Positions 1-20,165 of a stretch of 64,000 bases of DNA are shown one piece after another. Source of the DNA: Takakia lepidozioides (lineage: Eukaryota > Streptophyta > Takakiopsida > Takakiales > Takakiaceae); NCBI GenBank assembly GCA_030704615.1, contig CM060733.1:65286001-65350000 (forward strand), read 5' to 3'. The notes below the pieces were generated by a model, which had not been told where the DNA came from, searched no databases, and saw only the letters and a program-made list of their open reading frames with translations. The position numbers and the translations under genes were made by a program. Numbering within the stretch: position 1 is the stretch's first letter; each line of letters starts with the position of its first letter.

Positions 1-97
1 ATGGTAGACGCACGCACAACACGATTGATGACGTGAAATACAACGACAGACATACGACTTCATTTTATTTATTTATTTTTAAGAATATTTTCCCCTC

Positions 98-585
98 CCT
101 GGGGGGTTGATGCAAAATCAACCTTGCGTTGACGCAACCTTGATTTGAGAAATGAAAGCATCATTTTTTAAGATTTTTTTTATTTTAGTTTTTATTTAGT
201 TTTTATTGTTTTTATTTTTTCTCCCTGGGGTGATGCAAATCAACCTTGCGTTGACACAACCTTGATTTGAGAAATGAAAACATCATTTTTTGAAGTTTTT
301 TTTTTTCCTCCCTGGTGGGGGTGATACAAATCAACCTTGCGTTGACGCAACCTTGATTTGAGAAATGAAAGCATCATTTTTTGTTTTTGGTTTTGTTTTG
401 TTTTATTTTGTTTTTTGTTTTTTGTTTTTTTTTCCCCTCTCCCCGGAGGGTGATGCAAATCAACCTTGCGTTGACACAACCTTGATTTGAGAAATGAAAG
501 CATTTTTATTTTTTATTTTTCTGGGAGGGTGATGCAAATCAACCTTGCGTTGACGCAACCTTGATTTGATAAATGAAAACATCCT
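98..585. repeat. Five-unit array of imperfect palindromes separated by T-rich spacers
   Basis: Five copies of a unit of about 60 bp have their shared ATCAACC at about 117, 239, 330, 459 and 538. The spacing is irregular (122, 91, 129, 79) because the units are separated by T-rich tracts of different length. Each core is an imperfect hairpin: arm CAAATCAA, CC, TTGCG, loop TTGA, CGCAA, CC, arm TTGATTTG. Copies 2 and 4 change CGCAA to CACAA. Reading frames through it encode a Lys/Arg-rich repeat, which I take to be a by-product. No coding function is claimed. Confidence 0.85.
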
Positions 586-599
586 TTTTTGAGGACTGT

Positions 600-1050
600 T
601 TTTTGCATTTTGTATAGTTGCTAGCCCTGTTGTTTTTCGTTTCGTGTCTTGCATTGCAAGTCTTGCCAACCTGTTCTGCACCATGTTTTTTCATAAATCG
701 CAAAGACGCTTTAGGGATTTCCTGGTGTTTGTCTGGAGAACGTCTATCAATGAAAAGTGGATGTGAATTGGGAGGAAGGAACTTCGATAGAACAAACTCA
801 TTCTCTTTCGTGTTCATTACGCAACAGGACATTGTACTCTCTGAAATATCCTGTGCCCTTGGACAAAAACCATCCACAAACCACCCGTGATTTCTCATCC
901 GACCAAGATTTGGATGAGGGAGGAGACTTCCCAGAAAATAAAGTTGGCAAATCTGGGGCGTGGTAGTCGCCTACAGTTCCGGGGAAATAGGTGGCATCCG
1001 CGGAATTAGGTCCTACACGTGGGAAACCTTGCTGACATGGCGTGAGCCTG
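600..1050. other. No recognisable gene
   Basis: Open frames of 90-119 codons occur on both strands, but none resembles a family I know and they overlap each other. I see nothing else here. Confidence 0.5.
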
Positions 1051-1256
1051 GCTGGGCTCACGCGGCCAGGCTCACGCGCGAGCATTCCTCCCTTGGGGGG
1101 GTAGGGGAGGGGCGGGCCACAGAGGCACACCCACCCATGGTGCATTCAACTCCGGCTGGGCTCACGCGGCCAGGCTCACGCGCAAGCATTCCTCCCTTGG
1201 GGGGTAGGGGAGGGGCGGGCCACATAGGCACACCCACCCATGGCGCATTCAACTCG
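1051..1256. repeat. Tandem duplication, period 104 bp, GC-rich
   Basis: Two near-identical units start at 1051 and 1155 with GCTGGGCTCACGCGGCCAGG and run through a G-rich block to CCCACCCATGG and GCATTCAACT. They differ by a few substitutions and a short G-run change. The motif GCTCACGCG with CCAGGCTCACG recurs near 19870-19905, so the unit belongs to a dispersed family. Confidence 0.85.
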
Positions 1257-2787
1257 TGGGCCATTTCTATTACTTGGCCTTCCTTTGCTGAAATACAAAC
1301 TTCCCAGCTAAATTAACGTCCATTTACCTCACAGTGTGTAATAAAGTTTCCATTCATCCAACTTTTTTGTTTGAATGAATTTCATTATTATAACGAAATA
1401 TTGCAACTCCGTCCTTCTCTCATCCTTCCACATTCATACCACGCACGAACTGCAACATCCGTTGATCACCCTCCGGATTTTATCCATCCGCCATCCGACC
1501 AGCCCCAAGCAACTCCACGTTCAACTCCTCGACTTCACATGTTTTTGTCGTACAGAGTTGTATATTAGTTTTGTGACTTAGGGTTAGGTCTGGACAGGCT
1601 AGGATCCTGAGGGTTTACAAGGTAATCTAACTCTTCTTCAGCCCTTCAGAGGCTATCGGGTTCTGAAGAGGCCTTGTCCAAATGATGCAATAACAGAGCG
1701 TTCATTTGGTCTGTGGAGCGTGTTGAACAATAGATTGAAGAAGTTTGGGCTGGAGACTGTTTACAGAAAGGTATGATGATGACTTTATGATGATTTTCTC
1801 CATGGAAAAACTCCCTGAGGACAATGGAATGAAATTTCCTACGCACAAGGTGTTCGCCTTCCAAACGGAAGGCAGTACAGCCCTTCGGGATGAAGTGACA
1901 CCATAAAATGAACTTGCTTCAGCAAGAGTCTTCCTCTCTTCCCTACGCACATTATGAGTCAAAATAATAGGGCAGGCGAAGTGGAAGGGTTTAGTGTGCT
2001 GAAGGTTGCGCACGAAGTTTCTTGTCTGGAACAAGGCAGCTGAAGCACAATGTAGTGAGGCTATTAAGTTTTGATAGGATCTTAGCAGGTGGAGGTCATG
2101 TCTTCCAGATGAGCTATCCTGTATATATACTAACAGTAGAGGGAGGGAGGGATGCATTAAGGAGGAGAGAGCGAAGGAAAGAAAGCGCCAAACAACGGAA
2201 CAGAGAACAGAGAACAGACGGCACTTGTTTAAGTATGTACAGCCATCATCTGCAGACCCATCAGTAGATCCATAGGTTTGAAGTTCAATTGTATTCATAT
2301 TCACTGCTGAATGAAAGGAATGTGCTTGTTGTTATCTAGGATATGATCCTTAATATGAAAGTGGTGGTGCTCACATCGGGTAGGATGTGATCCATGAGCA
2401 AATGGAGAAGGTGTATACCCTTTTTGCTGTAACTACTGGAAGCAAGGCTGATGAGAGTCCCCCTCCCTTAGAAAAAACAATGTTCTGACTATGACCAATG
2501 AAACTTTCTGATGTACTTCTCTCGGTGTTTGCAATGTATAGGCACCATGGACATTTATTTCTTCTCATCTTATATCGGCACAAGCTCTTCAGCATTTAGC
2601 AGATGTTATGAACCACAAAGTCTGAATTCCTTTGAAAGTAATAAATATTTCAAAGTTAATAATCCTGTGGTCTGCCAGTAGATCTCCTAGGTACCAGTAC
2701 TTCCATCCATAGAAGATTTGGTCAGATAATATAACAACAGCCACTAAGCCTGACTGTTCTAGCTCTCTATTGCTACCTTGTCCATCC
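1257..2787. other. Downstream flank of the MFP gene, no gene recognised
   Basis: The stretch lies 3-prime of the minus-strand peroxisomal gene. Its 200-codon minus-strand open frame (1702-2304) overlaps a SINE-derived fragment and shows no family resemblance. Part of the MFP 3-prime UTR should lie just below 2788, but I cannot place a polyadenylation site. Confidence 0.4.
1847..1910 (+). repeat. SINE tail fragment
   Basis: About 60 bp match the 3-prime body of the SINE at 20973-21147. Shared blocks include GGAAGGCAGTA, GCCCTTCGGG and AAGTGACACCATAA in the same order. The tRNA-like head with A and B boxes is not visible here, so this is a truncated copy or a shared tail. Confidence 0.6.
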
Positions 2788-11553
<8,766 letters not shown>

Positions 11554-11607
11554 TTTTCAAATCTCAAAACCACGCACCTCCCTGGGGATCTAGATCTCCC
11601 TCACAAG

Positions 11608-11751
11608 ATGGCGATGAAAGCAAGCTCCGCTCTTCTGCACTCTCTGCACTCTCAGCTCTCTCTCTCCGCAGGCACCGTCACCGCCCGCCGCCCCCTAGAA
11701 AGAAAGATGCTACCCGGCCTTATCTCGGACGCATTGCATACGGTTACAGTA
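11608..11751 (+). CDS. Possible divergent first exon, unrecognised
   Basis: An ATG 55 bp from the MFP start, on the opposite strand, opens a frame rich in Ser, Leu and Arg that could be an organelle-targeting leader. It reaches a possible donor GTAGGT at about 11752. I found no convincing downstream exon. It may be only the complement of the MFP 5-prime UTR. Function unknown. Confidence 0.2.
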
Positions 11752-11753
11752 GG

Positions 11754-12947
11754 TATGTACCTATACAACAATGTCCTGGGTTTGCCACCCACCGGCTGGC
11801 ATTACATGTTAGACTCCTTGGTCCGTGTTTCAAGACGGGTTGGACGGATGCTCTAATACCTGTCTTTTTTAGGTACGATAAGTATATTTACCTTTATTGA
11901 GGTAATTTACGTTGTTTCAAACGTATGTTCAAATGTATCCTCAATTATATGTCAAAAGTGAACAGCACCAATTGATTATTGTCAACTACGCAACGGCCTG
12001 AGCGTGTGAGCGTACGCTCACACACTAGTGAGGTGTCGTGAGCCTACGCTCATGCAGATGACGTGGCATGAGCGTGATGCTACAGAGTTGCCATGGTGTC
12101 AAATGCTGACGTGGCACCACGTCAGCATCCGCCATGTCAACAGAAACATACGGCGTCTATACCCGAGGGTCCTATGACCGTGGGATGAACTTAGGCAACA
12201 TGAAACCAATATACCATCAAGAATCCCATCAAAATAAATGGGAAATAAGCCTGAAACTGTGGCATCCATTCGACAACATTCTACAATTACAATTGTAAGT
12301 TTTACAATAACAATTACAATGAGGACAAAATAGCCTCATAAGATGAGTGCCATAGAGGCTGACCCAAGAAGACCCTGCTTCCTCCCCACGTTACGAAGAG
12401 AAGAGGGATCACGGTATCAAAAATAAGCCTGCAGTACATAGCGACACAGCAGAGATACACGGTAGACCAAATAAAAGGAAAATAGCATCCAACCAGAGGG
12501 CACATCTGTAAACATTTTCCCCCAACCCCCGCCATGCCTTACGGGCCAGAGACAAATTGTCTGAGTGGACCGAGCTTACAAGTTTAGCAGAAGATGGTTT
12601 TCCCTCAAAGCCAGGAGCACATCTTCACTTCCAAAGGTGCCATGATGCATGAGTTCTAAGAACTTGCCACACAGAGCACACTGAGTATAATTGACACGGA
12701 GAAAAATTGAGAAGCACAATGGAGGGAGAAGGGCTGTCATATCATTCCACCGCCTGAGGAATGTTGTAATTGAATTGAATTGAATTAGCATGACAATATT
12801 GCTATTACACATTTCACAGCATGGTTGTCCAGATACCAGATTGCATACTCGCAGTCCATATCAACCAAATTTCAGCTTCTACATTCCATGTTGAGAAGAT
12901 TGCACATTCATCACATTCCAGATACACCAAGTGATAGTGGCTGCTAC
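11754..12947. other. Upstream region of MFP, no gene recognised
   Basis: The stretch is AT-rich apart from a GC-rich palindrome block at 12004-12127. A short GAATT microsatellite lies near 12770. No coding region was recognised. It presumably includes the MFP promoter, directly above 11553 on the minus strand, but no TATA box could be assigned with confidence. Confidence 0.4.
12004..12127. promoter_or_regulatory. Palindromic ACGT-core block (two perfect palindromes)
   Basis: Positions 12004-12023 are a perfect 20-bp palindrome, GTGTGAGCGTACGCTCACAC. Positions 12104-12127 are a perfect inverted repeat with 11-bp arms (TGCTGACGTGG) and a CA spacer. The second contains two GACGTGG/CCACGTC elements, the core bound by plant bZIP factors. 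The block lies about 450-570 bp upstream of the MFP start, so it could be regulatory. Similar GCTCACG/ACGTGG sequence occurs near 1051-1256 and 19800-19905, so it may instead belong to a mobile repeat. Confidence 0.5.
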
Positions 12948-14700
12948 CTATGTGCTTGTGTCCCGCTGCAAGAGTGTGTCAACTTCGTTGAAACTCATAG
13001 TGGCCTGGTGAATGAAGATGTCACGCTTTAGATCGCAAACCATCCGCTTCAAGAAGATGAAATATAAATGTTTGCAGGGTATGAATTTCCCTCTCTTGCC
13101 CAAACTAGTTGATAGCATATTCACAAAATCCGGACAGGTGCAATTGGGGAAATTGGAAACAGTGATGTCGTAAGCTCTGTCCTGCACAGCAAATGTCGAT
13201 GTGATCATTGTGTACACCCGACCATACCCCAGATCGGGCACTTCCGTGGTGTCTGCGACACGAACTTGGAGCATTTTTGTGGACTCCACCTTGCCAAAGT
13301 GTTCAGCATGAGTTGAAGGGAAACGCCGAACCAGCTTTCCACCTCTTTTTGTTGGCCACAAATGAGCATTTGCTGGAGAGACCCGAGAACGAGCGGAATT
13401 GGAAGCAGCTGCACGCATAGGGGGTTGCCTTGCAATGGAGAAGTCTGCCTCCTCCAGCATTGCAATCTCTTGAGTTGTGAGATGTATTCCCACCTTGACG
13501 GGCCAAACGCTTGGTGGAGCTGGTTTCATCACCACGGATGGTCGCACAGTTCCATGCACGCAACTACCACAGTCGTCTGCGCAGAACCAGAACTTGTGGT
13601 TTTTGGCTTCTGGTTGCCCATATGGGCGCATCAAACCAGTGAAAGTCGGAGCCGGTGTCCGGGCATCGCCTCTTGATATGGAAGAAGTGCATTTCTCGAA
13701 ATTGGTTGCCCTGATCGGCATACATTTCACACGAGACCCAGCACTTATGCGTTCTATGTGTCAAACATGGTCGGGGCACATGGACTCCACCACATCAAGG
13801 AGCACGTTTTCCTCTTGTACCATTGCATTGGGAGTGTTACATATAAGAGCCTGCCGTCGTGACAAAGGATCCTCCACAAGGGAGGTCCCGGTCATGGATC
13901 TCTTATGCAGGAGAACACGAGGCGTGGAGAAGTTGTCGCGGTCTGCCCTGTGCGAATCCGAATCCGAACCAGGTGGGGTGTTCAATTTCCGCTTGCATAA
14001 GTCGAATCTCTCCTCGCCTTCGAGATGTGGAACTCTAGAAACCAAAGGGGTTCCATGAGCATACATGCTCACCGCCCGTGCTATCTTGGTTGGATCCCTT
14101 GATATGCTTGCAGCACGCAACATCAACTCTTGTTTGTCCGGACCCGAGCCACCAACACCACCCTGCAAGAACTCACGGTATCTAGTTTGTTACTGCAGGG
14201 CACGCACCAGATCATCTGTTGTTGCCACATACAAATCTCGACCTCGTTTCCCAGAGTGTTGCAACCAGGCATTGTGCACTGTCTCTGCCATATTGCAAGA
14301 TGGCATGTCCGTCATTTCCTCAATGGACATGTTCTGCAGAGTGGGAAAACACACTTCAGAATAGTGCATAGGCAAGAACATGACCACAACAAGCATGGAA
14401 CTTCTTCGTTTCAATTCCAAAATGTTGTCTATGTAGCCTCTGTTCCTAGAGCCCATTCTCAATGCATTCACGAATGTTAGGCGAACTGAAAGTGGAAAAA
14501 TGATCCATGACAATGTTCAAAGCTGGCCCGTCAAGTTTACTGCCCACAGAATCCTCTGCACTCAGAATATGGCTCTCCAGGAAGCTCTTGTTTGCACCAA
14601 GAGCAATTGCTGATGTGATGGCTATTGGATTGCTCTCGTACTCTTGTTTAATCAACCTCGACACAGTCTCAAGACTTTCCCTGTAATCCCCCTTTGAGAC
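12948..14700 (-). pseudogene. SWIM zinc-finger transposase-like protein, C-terminal part (copy A)
   Basis: The longest frame (12948-13730, 260 codons) ends in a SWIM-type zinc finger, with CTC followed by PCKH. It matches the plus-strand protein at 45398-46555 in several blocks, including PAPTFTG, the FWFC motif, GRVYTM versus GRMYQM, and the SWIM core. Frames at 13761-14168, 14190-14513 and 14446-14664 continue the protein upstream with frame changes. They contain the block ETVHNAWLQHSGKRG. SWIM fingers are typical of MULE/FAR1-type transposases. I cannot place DDE residues and do not claim the superfamily firmly. Several frame breaks suggest decay, although unrecognised introns remain possible. 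Confidence 0.6.
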
Positions 14701-15849
14701 AGGATTGCCGCTTGTCTCAATCTTTCTCCCTCTCTATTGTTTGTGGTATCAATCAAGACAATCTCCGTGAAATTTCAAATTGAGGAAAATCTGGGGCCAT
14801 TTATCACAATAGACTGAACCCATTGCCTTTCACTGAGTTGTTGTGAGCAAGATACGAAGACATGGATAGGATCCATGCCACTTGAAGGAGGAAGAGCAAA
14901 GCAAAGGTCTCCATTTACTAGAACAACTCATTAAGCAGTGCAATAAGCTAGGATAGTTTCCTTATCTCTCTCTCTTTTCTTGTTTGTGTCCCTGGGCTTT
15001 GGGTCTCCCCTACATGGACTTTCTTTTTTTCTTTTCATTTGCCAACCACACCGGCATGTCCTCCTCCTCCCCCCGTCCCCGGCTAAATTTCTGATAAGAG
15101 CTTTGGGCAAGTTCAGGCTTGGTTCTCAGACTCGTATGGATGGAACAGGAGATGGCATAAGTTAATTTGCCCAATTGTACAGCATGCAAAGTGCAGATCA
15201 TGCCCCGGTCAATTATGAGGCTGATGCTGGCATCTTTTTAGAGAGCAAAACTCCCTGTCTCTTTTTTCACATGGAGTTTATGGTCCACATAGGCCAGTTG
15301 ATTATTCTGTGCACAACTTCTTCAATCATGGGTCTCCATGACTGGAGATCCTCTCAGGGAATTTAGTAATCCACATCATGCTCCTTTTTCACCGTAACCT
15401 TTTTCCTCTCCTTTGGTCGAACTTGGGCTCATGGAAGTACAGTGAAAAAGCTCACTGACTCCATTTCTCTGCTGAAGCTGGTGTGACTGACTGGAAACTT
15501 CAAAGGCCAATCATGTTTGTATTACAGATTGGATATTCTGGGTGTCAGTACATTGAATGAAAGCATCAGTTCAACCCTCGTAGGTGTCGTAAATGTTGTG
15601 AACAAGAGAGCCGGACACGGTATTTTTCTCATGTTTGGGTTTTCTTTAATGACAGGTGGAGTTTGAAGGCTGGTTGAAGCAAGGAGATATAAAGAATGCG
15701 AGGAAGTTCAAAGAGTGTGTCCTGACATCTTGGTCATGGGAAGCCATCGCACATTGGTCATGGCCATGGCACATTGCAACGGAACGCATCCTCTATGCAC
15801 TGTCAGCTTATTCAACATCTAAATAGTGTTTGAACGGCAATCAATACAG
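14701..15849. other. Gap between the two halves of SWIM copy A
   Basis: No frame here resembles the SWIM family or anything else I recognise. The stretch includes T/C-rich blocks near 14960-15080. It may be an intron, an insertion or a fully decayed transposase core. Confidence 0.4.
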
Positions 15850-16966
15850 TCATCTTGGTGTCTGAAAACCGAAATGTACACAAGCTTTTGTCATTGTTTT
15901 TAAACGGTGGACCACATAGTACATTCGTGCACCACACATTGTCAGGCAGGATGGGACAAGCCTGCAGAACTTGCAAACGAAAGTGTCTGTCGGAGGAAGA
16001 GCAGCCCCAGGCTTGAATGGATTTTTGGCCATACCTTCCCACTCGCTTTTGTTCTGAACCCCCGACTGAAGAAAGTGCCTACAATGGAAATTTTCACACC
16101 TCAGGTGTCCATTGCAAACCGTTCTCCTGAACACGTGGTTGTCATGATTTTGAATACTCGATGTTTTCATTCTATACCATGGGCGTCCATCGTGTTTCTT
16201 ATCCATCCCTTGCATCAGGCTTGCTATACCTCCAACTCGCCCAGGTGGAGGCAGCTCAAAGAGAATATCCCCATCAAATGTCTCCGGCAAAAACTTCACA
16301 GGCACAATATTGAAAGTTTCTCATTGAATTCCCCGCAACTCACTTTTGAAACCGGCCATCCCTTCAATTGACTTCAGTTTTGGAATGACACTACAGATCT
16401 CTTGCACTCCAGCTTGGACACCTAGCGGAGGATGCACCGCCTGCGGGATTACAGAGACATCATCATCGGACGAATCCGAGAGCTCAACGATTGGAGGATG
16501 TTGTCTCCTCTTTCACTACCACCCCCCTCTTGTCTTGAACAACAGAAGCAGCCGTCCCCGACATCACATATGAACTAAGAGACTTTCGTGGAGGATCTCC
16601 AAGGACCCTGTACCTCCCCGGAGGCACTCTCCAATGGCTGACATGAGCCGTCTCATCACGATTTTGGAAAGAGCATTTCAACAAGTTCCCGTCCAAATCG
16701 CACCTCTCTTTCTCTAAGAAGATTGAGCCATTCTGGAACTCAAAGCGTGTAGCCAGGACATGTTCGAGAACAACTGCGAATCCATTGTCAAGGGCTTCTT
16801 TGGTGAAAGGCACTGGTTTGTCGTCAGAGAAGAACTCTGCTTCAGAGCAAGCCATGTTACGTCGCGAAGTTGTGATTTTCTCACAGGGTTGTCTTTTCCT
16901 TTGCGGCTCTTGTGTCATCTCTTCTATGATAGACAAGGCTGCACTATAGCGCACAAACACGCGCAC
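15850..16966 (-). pseudogene. SWIM-family protein, N-terminal Cys/His-rich part (copy A)
   Basis: Two minus-strand frames (16484-16966 and 15850-16305) correspond to the start of the SWIM family protein. The second contains KHDGRPW, a CNGHLRCENFHCRHF block resembling a WRKY/GCM1-type zinc-binding fold, then C-x2-C-x5-C-x3-C and a YYVVH block. The plus-strand copy at 44751-45352 has equivalents of all of these (KHDGHPW, LRCLNPACFHF, YYVIH). An acidic Ser/Asp stretch lies between the two frames in both copies. The frame changes between segments. Confidence 0.55.
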
Positions 16967-17635
16967 AGGAAATGCGGCAGAAGTACGTCTTCCATCATGA
17001 TTCTGTTATTTCGGAAAGCTAGCGAAGGTCCGATGTTGGCAAATTTATGTCCTGCCAATCCGTCGCCAAATGTAGGTTTCGGAACTACAGTTGGCATTGT
17101 CGTCGTGGCAATTTTGACAAATGGCCCGCCTAATTTTACAGGGTCCGCCAAAATCAATAAAGACCCGCCGACTCCCCAGAACCGTGCCAGCATGGCCTCA
17201 TGATGGCACGGTTACCGAAGTACATGAAACGTTTTTACGCCCCTGACGTCCACCTACTCATATTTCCTAAAATCCTGCGCAGGGGGGGTTGTTTTTCTAT
17301 GAGCAGTGAGCACAAAAAAACATGGGCAAAACCCCAAAAAAGAATATTTTTCGCATATTTATGCAAATACCAGGTTTCCGACCATCCGAACCTGTTTTTC
17401 AGTGTCACAAGTGCACGATTTCCCCTCATCATAGAACAATCAAGTTAGGTTCGGATGCAAAGCTAGGTTCGGGATTTCTCCATATTTTGGACGTCTGTGC
17501 CGACTTAGAGAGCATTTTTGCTCTTGGAAACGAGTTGGGGCAACCCCGGGAATAGGTGTTTCTTCTATAACCGCGGTCCAGCCTGGCCATGTGAAGACCG
17601 CGGGTTTTTTTTTTTATTTTTTTATTTAATTTATT
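16967..17635. other. No gene recognised
   Basis: Short overlapping frames occur on both strands. GGTTCGGA/GGTTCGGG and complementary CCGAACC motifs recur at 17380-17475. Nothing was identified. Confidence 0.4.
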
Positions 17636-18125
17636 GGTCGGCACATACTTCCGGGTGCCCATTTTGTTTTTTTTGTTTTTTTTTGAGAAGTCGGCATAGA
17701 CTTCCGGGTGTCCAATTTCAGTTTTTGTTTTTTGTTTTTTGTTTTTTTTGGGAGAAGTCAGCACAGACTTCCGGCTGCCCATTTTTCGTTTTTTTGCTTT
17801 TTATTAACCTTTTTTCCGTTTTTTAGCCCATTTTCCTTTTTTTTTTTTTTTTTAATTTCAGAAGTTGGCACATACTTCCGGCTGCCTTTTTCAGTTTTTT
17901 TTTTTTTAAGAAGTCGGCACAGACTTCCGGCTGTCCATTTTCCGTTTTTTTTTTTTTTTTGAGAAATCGGCACAGACTTCCAGCTGTCCATTTTCCGGTT
18001 TCTTTTCTTTTTTTTCTTTCTTTTTTTTTCTTTTTTTTGAGAAGTTGGCCATTTTCAGTTTTTTTCTTTTTTTCTTTTTCTTTTGGAGAAGTCGGCACAG
18101 ATTTCCGACTTTGCATTTTCCGTTT
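17636..18125. repeat. Eight-unit array with T-rich spacers
   Basis: A core of about 35 bp with consensus GAGAAGTCGGCACAGACTTC followed by CGGCTGTCCATTTTCCG recurs at about 17636, 17685, 17752, 17861, 17909, 17962, 18041 (truncated) and 18086. The spacers are almost pure T and of variable length. The architecture matches the 98-585 array although the cores differ. Frames through it encode low-complexity Lys-rich peptides, which I regard as non-genic. Confidence 0.85.
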
Positions 18126-18429
18126 TGCCCGCGCGGGTATAGGTGGTACACCTTCTAATATCGTACATTTAGTCATCTTTAGAGATATAACCTTGGTCCT
18201 TCAGCTTTGCTCGTATATCGAGCCTATCCCAAACCTGAAATCTGGCTTCGGGTTTGCTTCGGGGTAGGTTTGAAAACTTTGCTCATGGCTCGTCTGCTTA
18301 TCGCTCATGGAATACAGACCCCTTGCAGGCTGACACACATTTGTCTGTTCCATTTTGCGCAAACCGTACTTTCATGTTGTACGCGTTGCAGAGCTTCTTG
18401 CAACTATTCTAAACAAGACCTTCTTGTTT

Positions 18430-19452
18430 GCCCGGTATGAAGTGAATCAGAGATAAGGAGGACCTGCGGGTGAAAAGCACACAGGTACTTCAAAAGCAGA
18501 GCATTACCACTCCAGAGGCAATGCAGCTTTTGAAGGATTTACGTTTGGAGATTCTGATGCGCAAAGATTGGACTTGGCACCACAAAGAACCGATGATTCA
18601 GTTCATTCGAAACTTTGATACGAGCACAGAAAGCATTCAGGTGAATGGGATTGATATACAGATCACACCACAGCACTTGCAACAAGTTTTTGATTGCCAG
18701 AGGAGGCAGTGAATGTGGACGAACACAGGGCGAACTTGCAGCTTGGTAATCTTTTCAATGAAACGAGTTTTTTCAAGAATCAAGGGTATACGTGTCTAAG
18801 AGCAGAATATCCAGGACTGAGGGAAGTAGGCCAAATACTGAACGTTCTGTTTGCTATGAAACAGAACCAGATGTATGTGAGCAAAACTGTCACTGAAGAG
18901 ATCTTGAACGCCTTGAAGGGAGAGGATGTAGCATGGGCGAACATGATGCATAAAAGCCTAGTTGAAGAGATGAAACGGCTTCAGACCACGACAACCAAAG
19001 CTCCAATTATCATTGCAGCTCCTATAATTGCGCAGATAATTCATGACTCTTGCTTACTTACGATGCAAGAGCGTAAAGACATGGGTGTGTTTGAGCAAGA
19101 ATCTACAATGAATGAGGCACAGTGATCCTCACAAGGCGAAGGGGGACTGGAGCGACAGCCCAAAACGAAGAGGCAGAAGAAGGGTGATACAGTAGGGACG
19201 GCGCCTCGTGTGAATCCACTGGCAGTGAAGCCAGCTGTGCAGGATGATATCTCCACAACTCCTACACAAGATGAGGTACAGCAACAGCAAGGGTTGTCGG
19301 TGCCAAAAGTGCACATAGTGGAGAGGGAGGACGAGGTTACCTCTTTACCCCAACCAACACATCCTACTGTCCAAGTTACCTCACAGGTAACTCAAAGTGG
19401 TCATGCTGTTACACCCGAACCCCTTACTAATTCAGAAAGGGAGGCTCTTTAA
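18430..19452 (+). pseudogene. Gag-like protein of an LTR-type element, N-terminal part (copy C)
   Basis: Frames at 18470-18712, 18694-19125 and 19129-19452 follow one another with a frame change and a TGA at about 19123. They match copy D (32230-33100) throughout, for example NVDEHRA, GQILN(V/I)LFAMKQNQ, and APIIAQII versus GPIIAQII. The minus-strand copy E is a diverged third member. The family is not one I recognise. It is inferred to be Gag-like because each copy ends just before a purine tract and a shared LTR-like segment. No protease, RT or integrase accompanies it. Confidence 0.6.
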
Positions 19453-19861
19453 TCCACCCCACAAACCTACCACACTCATGTCATATACGTTGTGCATTCG
19501 TCTAAAGTTTTAGTCATGCATCTTCCTGTCATGAATGTTTTCCATTGCTCAACATCCATTATACATTCATCCATTTGACTCTTATCCATCCCTCATTCAT
19601 CCATCTACATTCATTTTTCACACTCATCCATCTGTTTATCATCCAACTGTACATTCATCCATCCTTTATTCATCTGTTGCTTTCAGGTGGGAATGACCAC
19701 TGCCTTTTATTATGTCGTCCAGCTTGTTTCCGCGGTAAAGGGTGCCAATCCGCGGGAATACACTCCACTTCTTCCTGGGCGCGTGGTGACGCGGTCTTCA
19801 AGTGTGACGACGTGGAGTGAGCCCCGTGATGTGGCATTGGCGCAAGGTGACGTGGTGTGAG

Positions 19862-19881
19862 CGCAGTTGCGCTCACGCGCT
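19862..19881. repeat. Inverted repeat, 9-bp arms
   Basis: GTGAGCGCA and TGCGCTCAC flank a 2-bp spacer. It resembles the GCTCACG-type palindromes at 12004 and is followed by the motif shared with 1051-1256. Confidence 0.55.
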
Positions 19882-19923
19882 CACGTGACCAGGCTCACGC
19901 CGAGGCATCCCTGCTCCCACTCC

Positions 19924-20165
19924 CCTGTGCCCAAAAATCGAAGCCACCCAAAGGCTGCCCATAGAGGTGCACTGCTTCCCTCCCTCCGCTCCTCTGTGCC
20001 TAAAAATGAAAGCTACCCAAAGGCTGCCCAAAGACTTGCAGTGCCTCCTTCCCTCCCGCTTTCATGTGCCAAAAAATGAAAGCCACCCAGGCTGCCCACA
20101 GTGTTGCAGTGCCCCCCTTCTTCTCGCTCCCCTACTGTGCCCAAAATGAAAGCCACCCAAACCAA
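19924..20165. repeat. Minisatellite, about 70-bp period, 3-4 units
   Basis: Units at about 19924, 19992, 20063 and 20133 share TGTGCC, AAAATGAAAGCCACCCA, GGCTGCCCA, then a C/T-rich tail. The last unit is partial. Divergence is moderate. Confidence 0.75.

Noticed and set aside
98-585. CRISPR-like array
   Set aside because: Repeats are palindromic, but the spacers are low-complexity T tracts of uneven length, there are no cas genes, and the context is eukaryotic.
240-898. Lys/Arg-rich minus-strand frames with repeated SFLKSRLRQRKVDLHHP
   Set aside because: They are the translation of the palindromic T-spaced array. The repeat period is irregular and not a multiple of three, so coding is unlikely.
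17708-18176. Phe-rich and Lys-rich frames of 77-117 codons on both strands
   Set aside because: They are products of the poly-T spacers in the second array.
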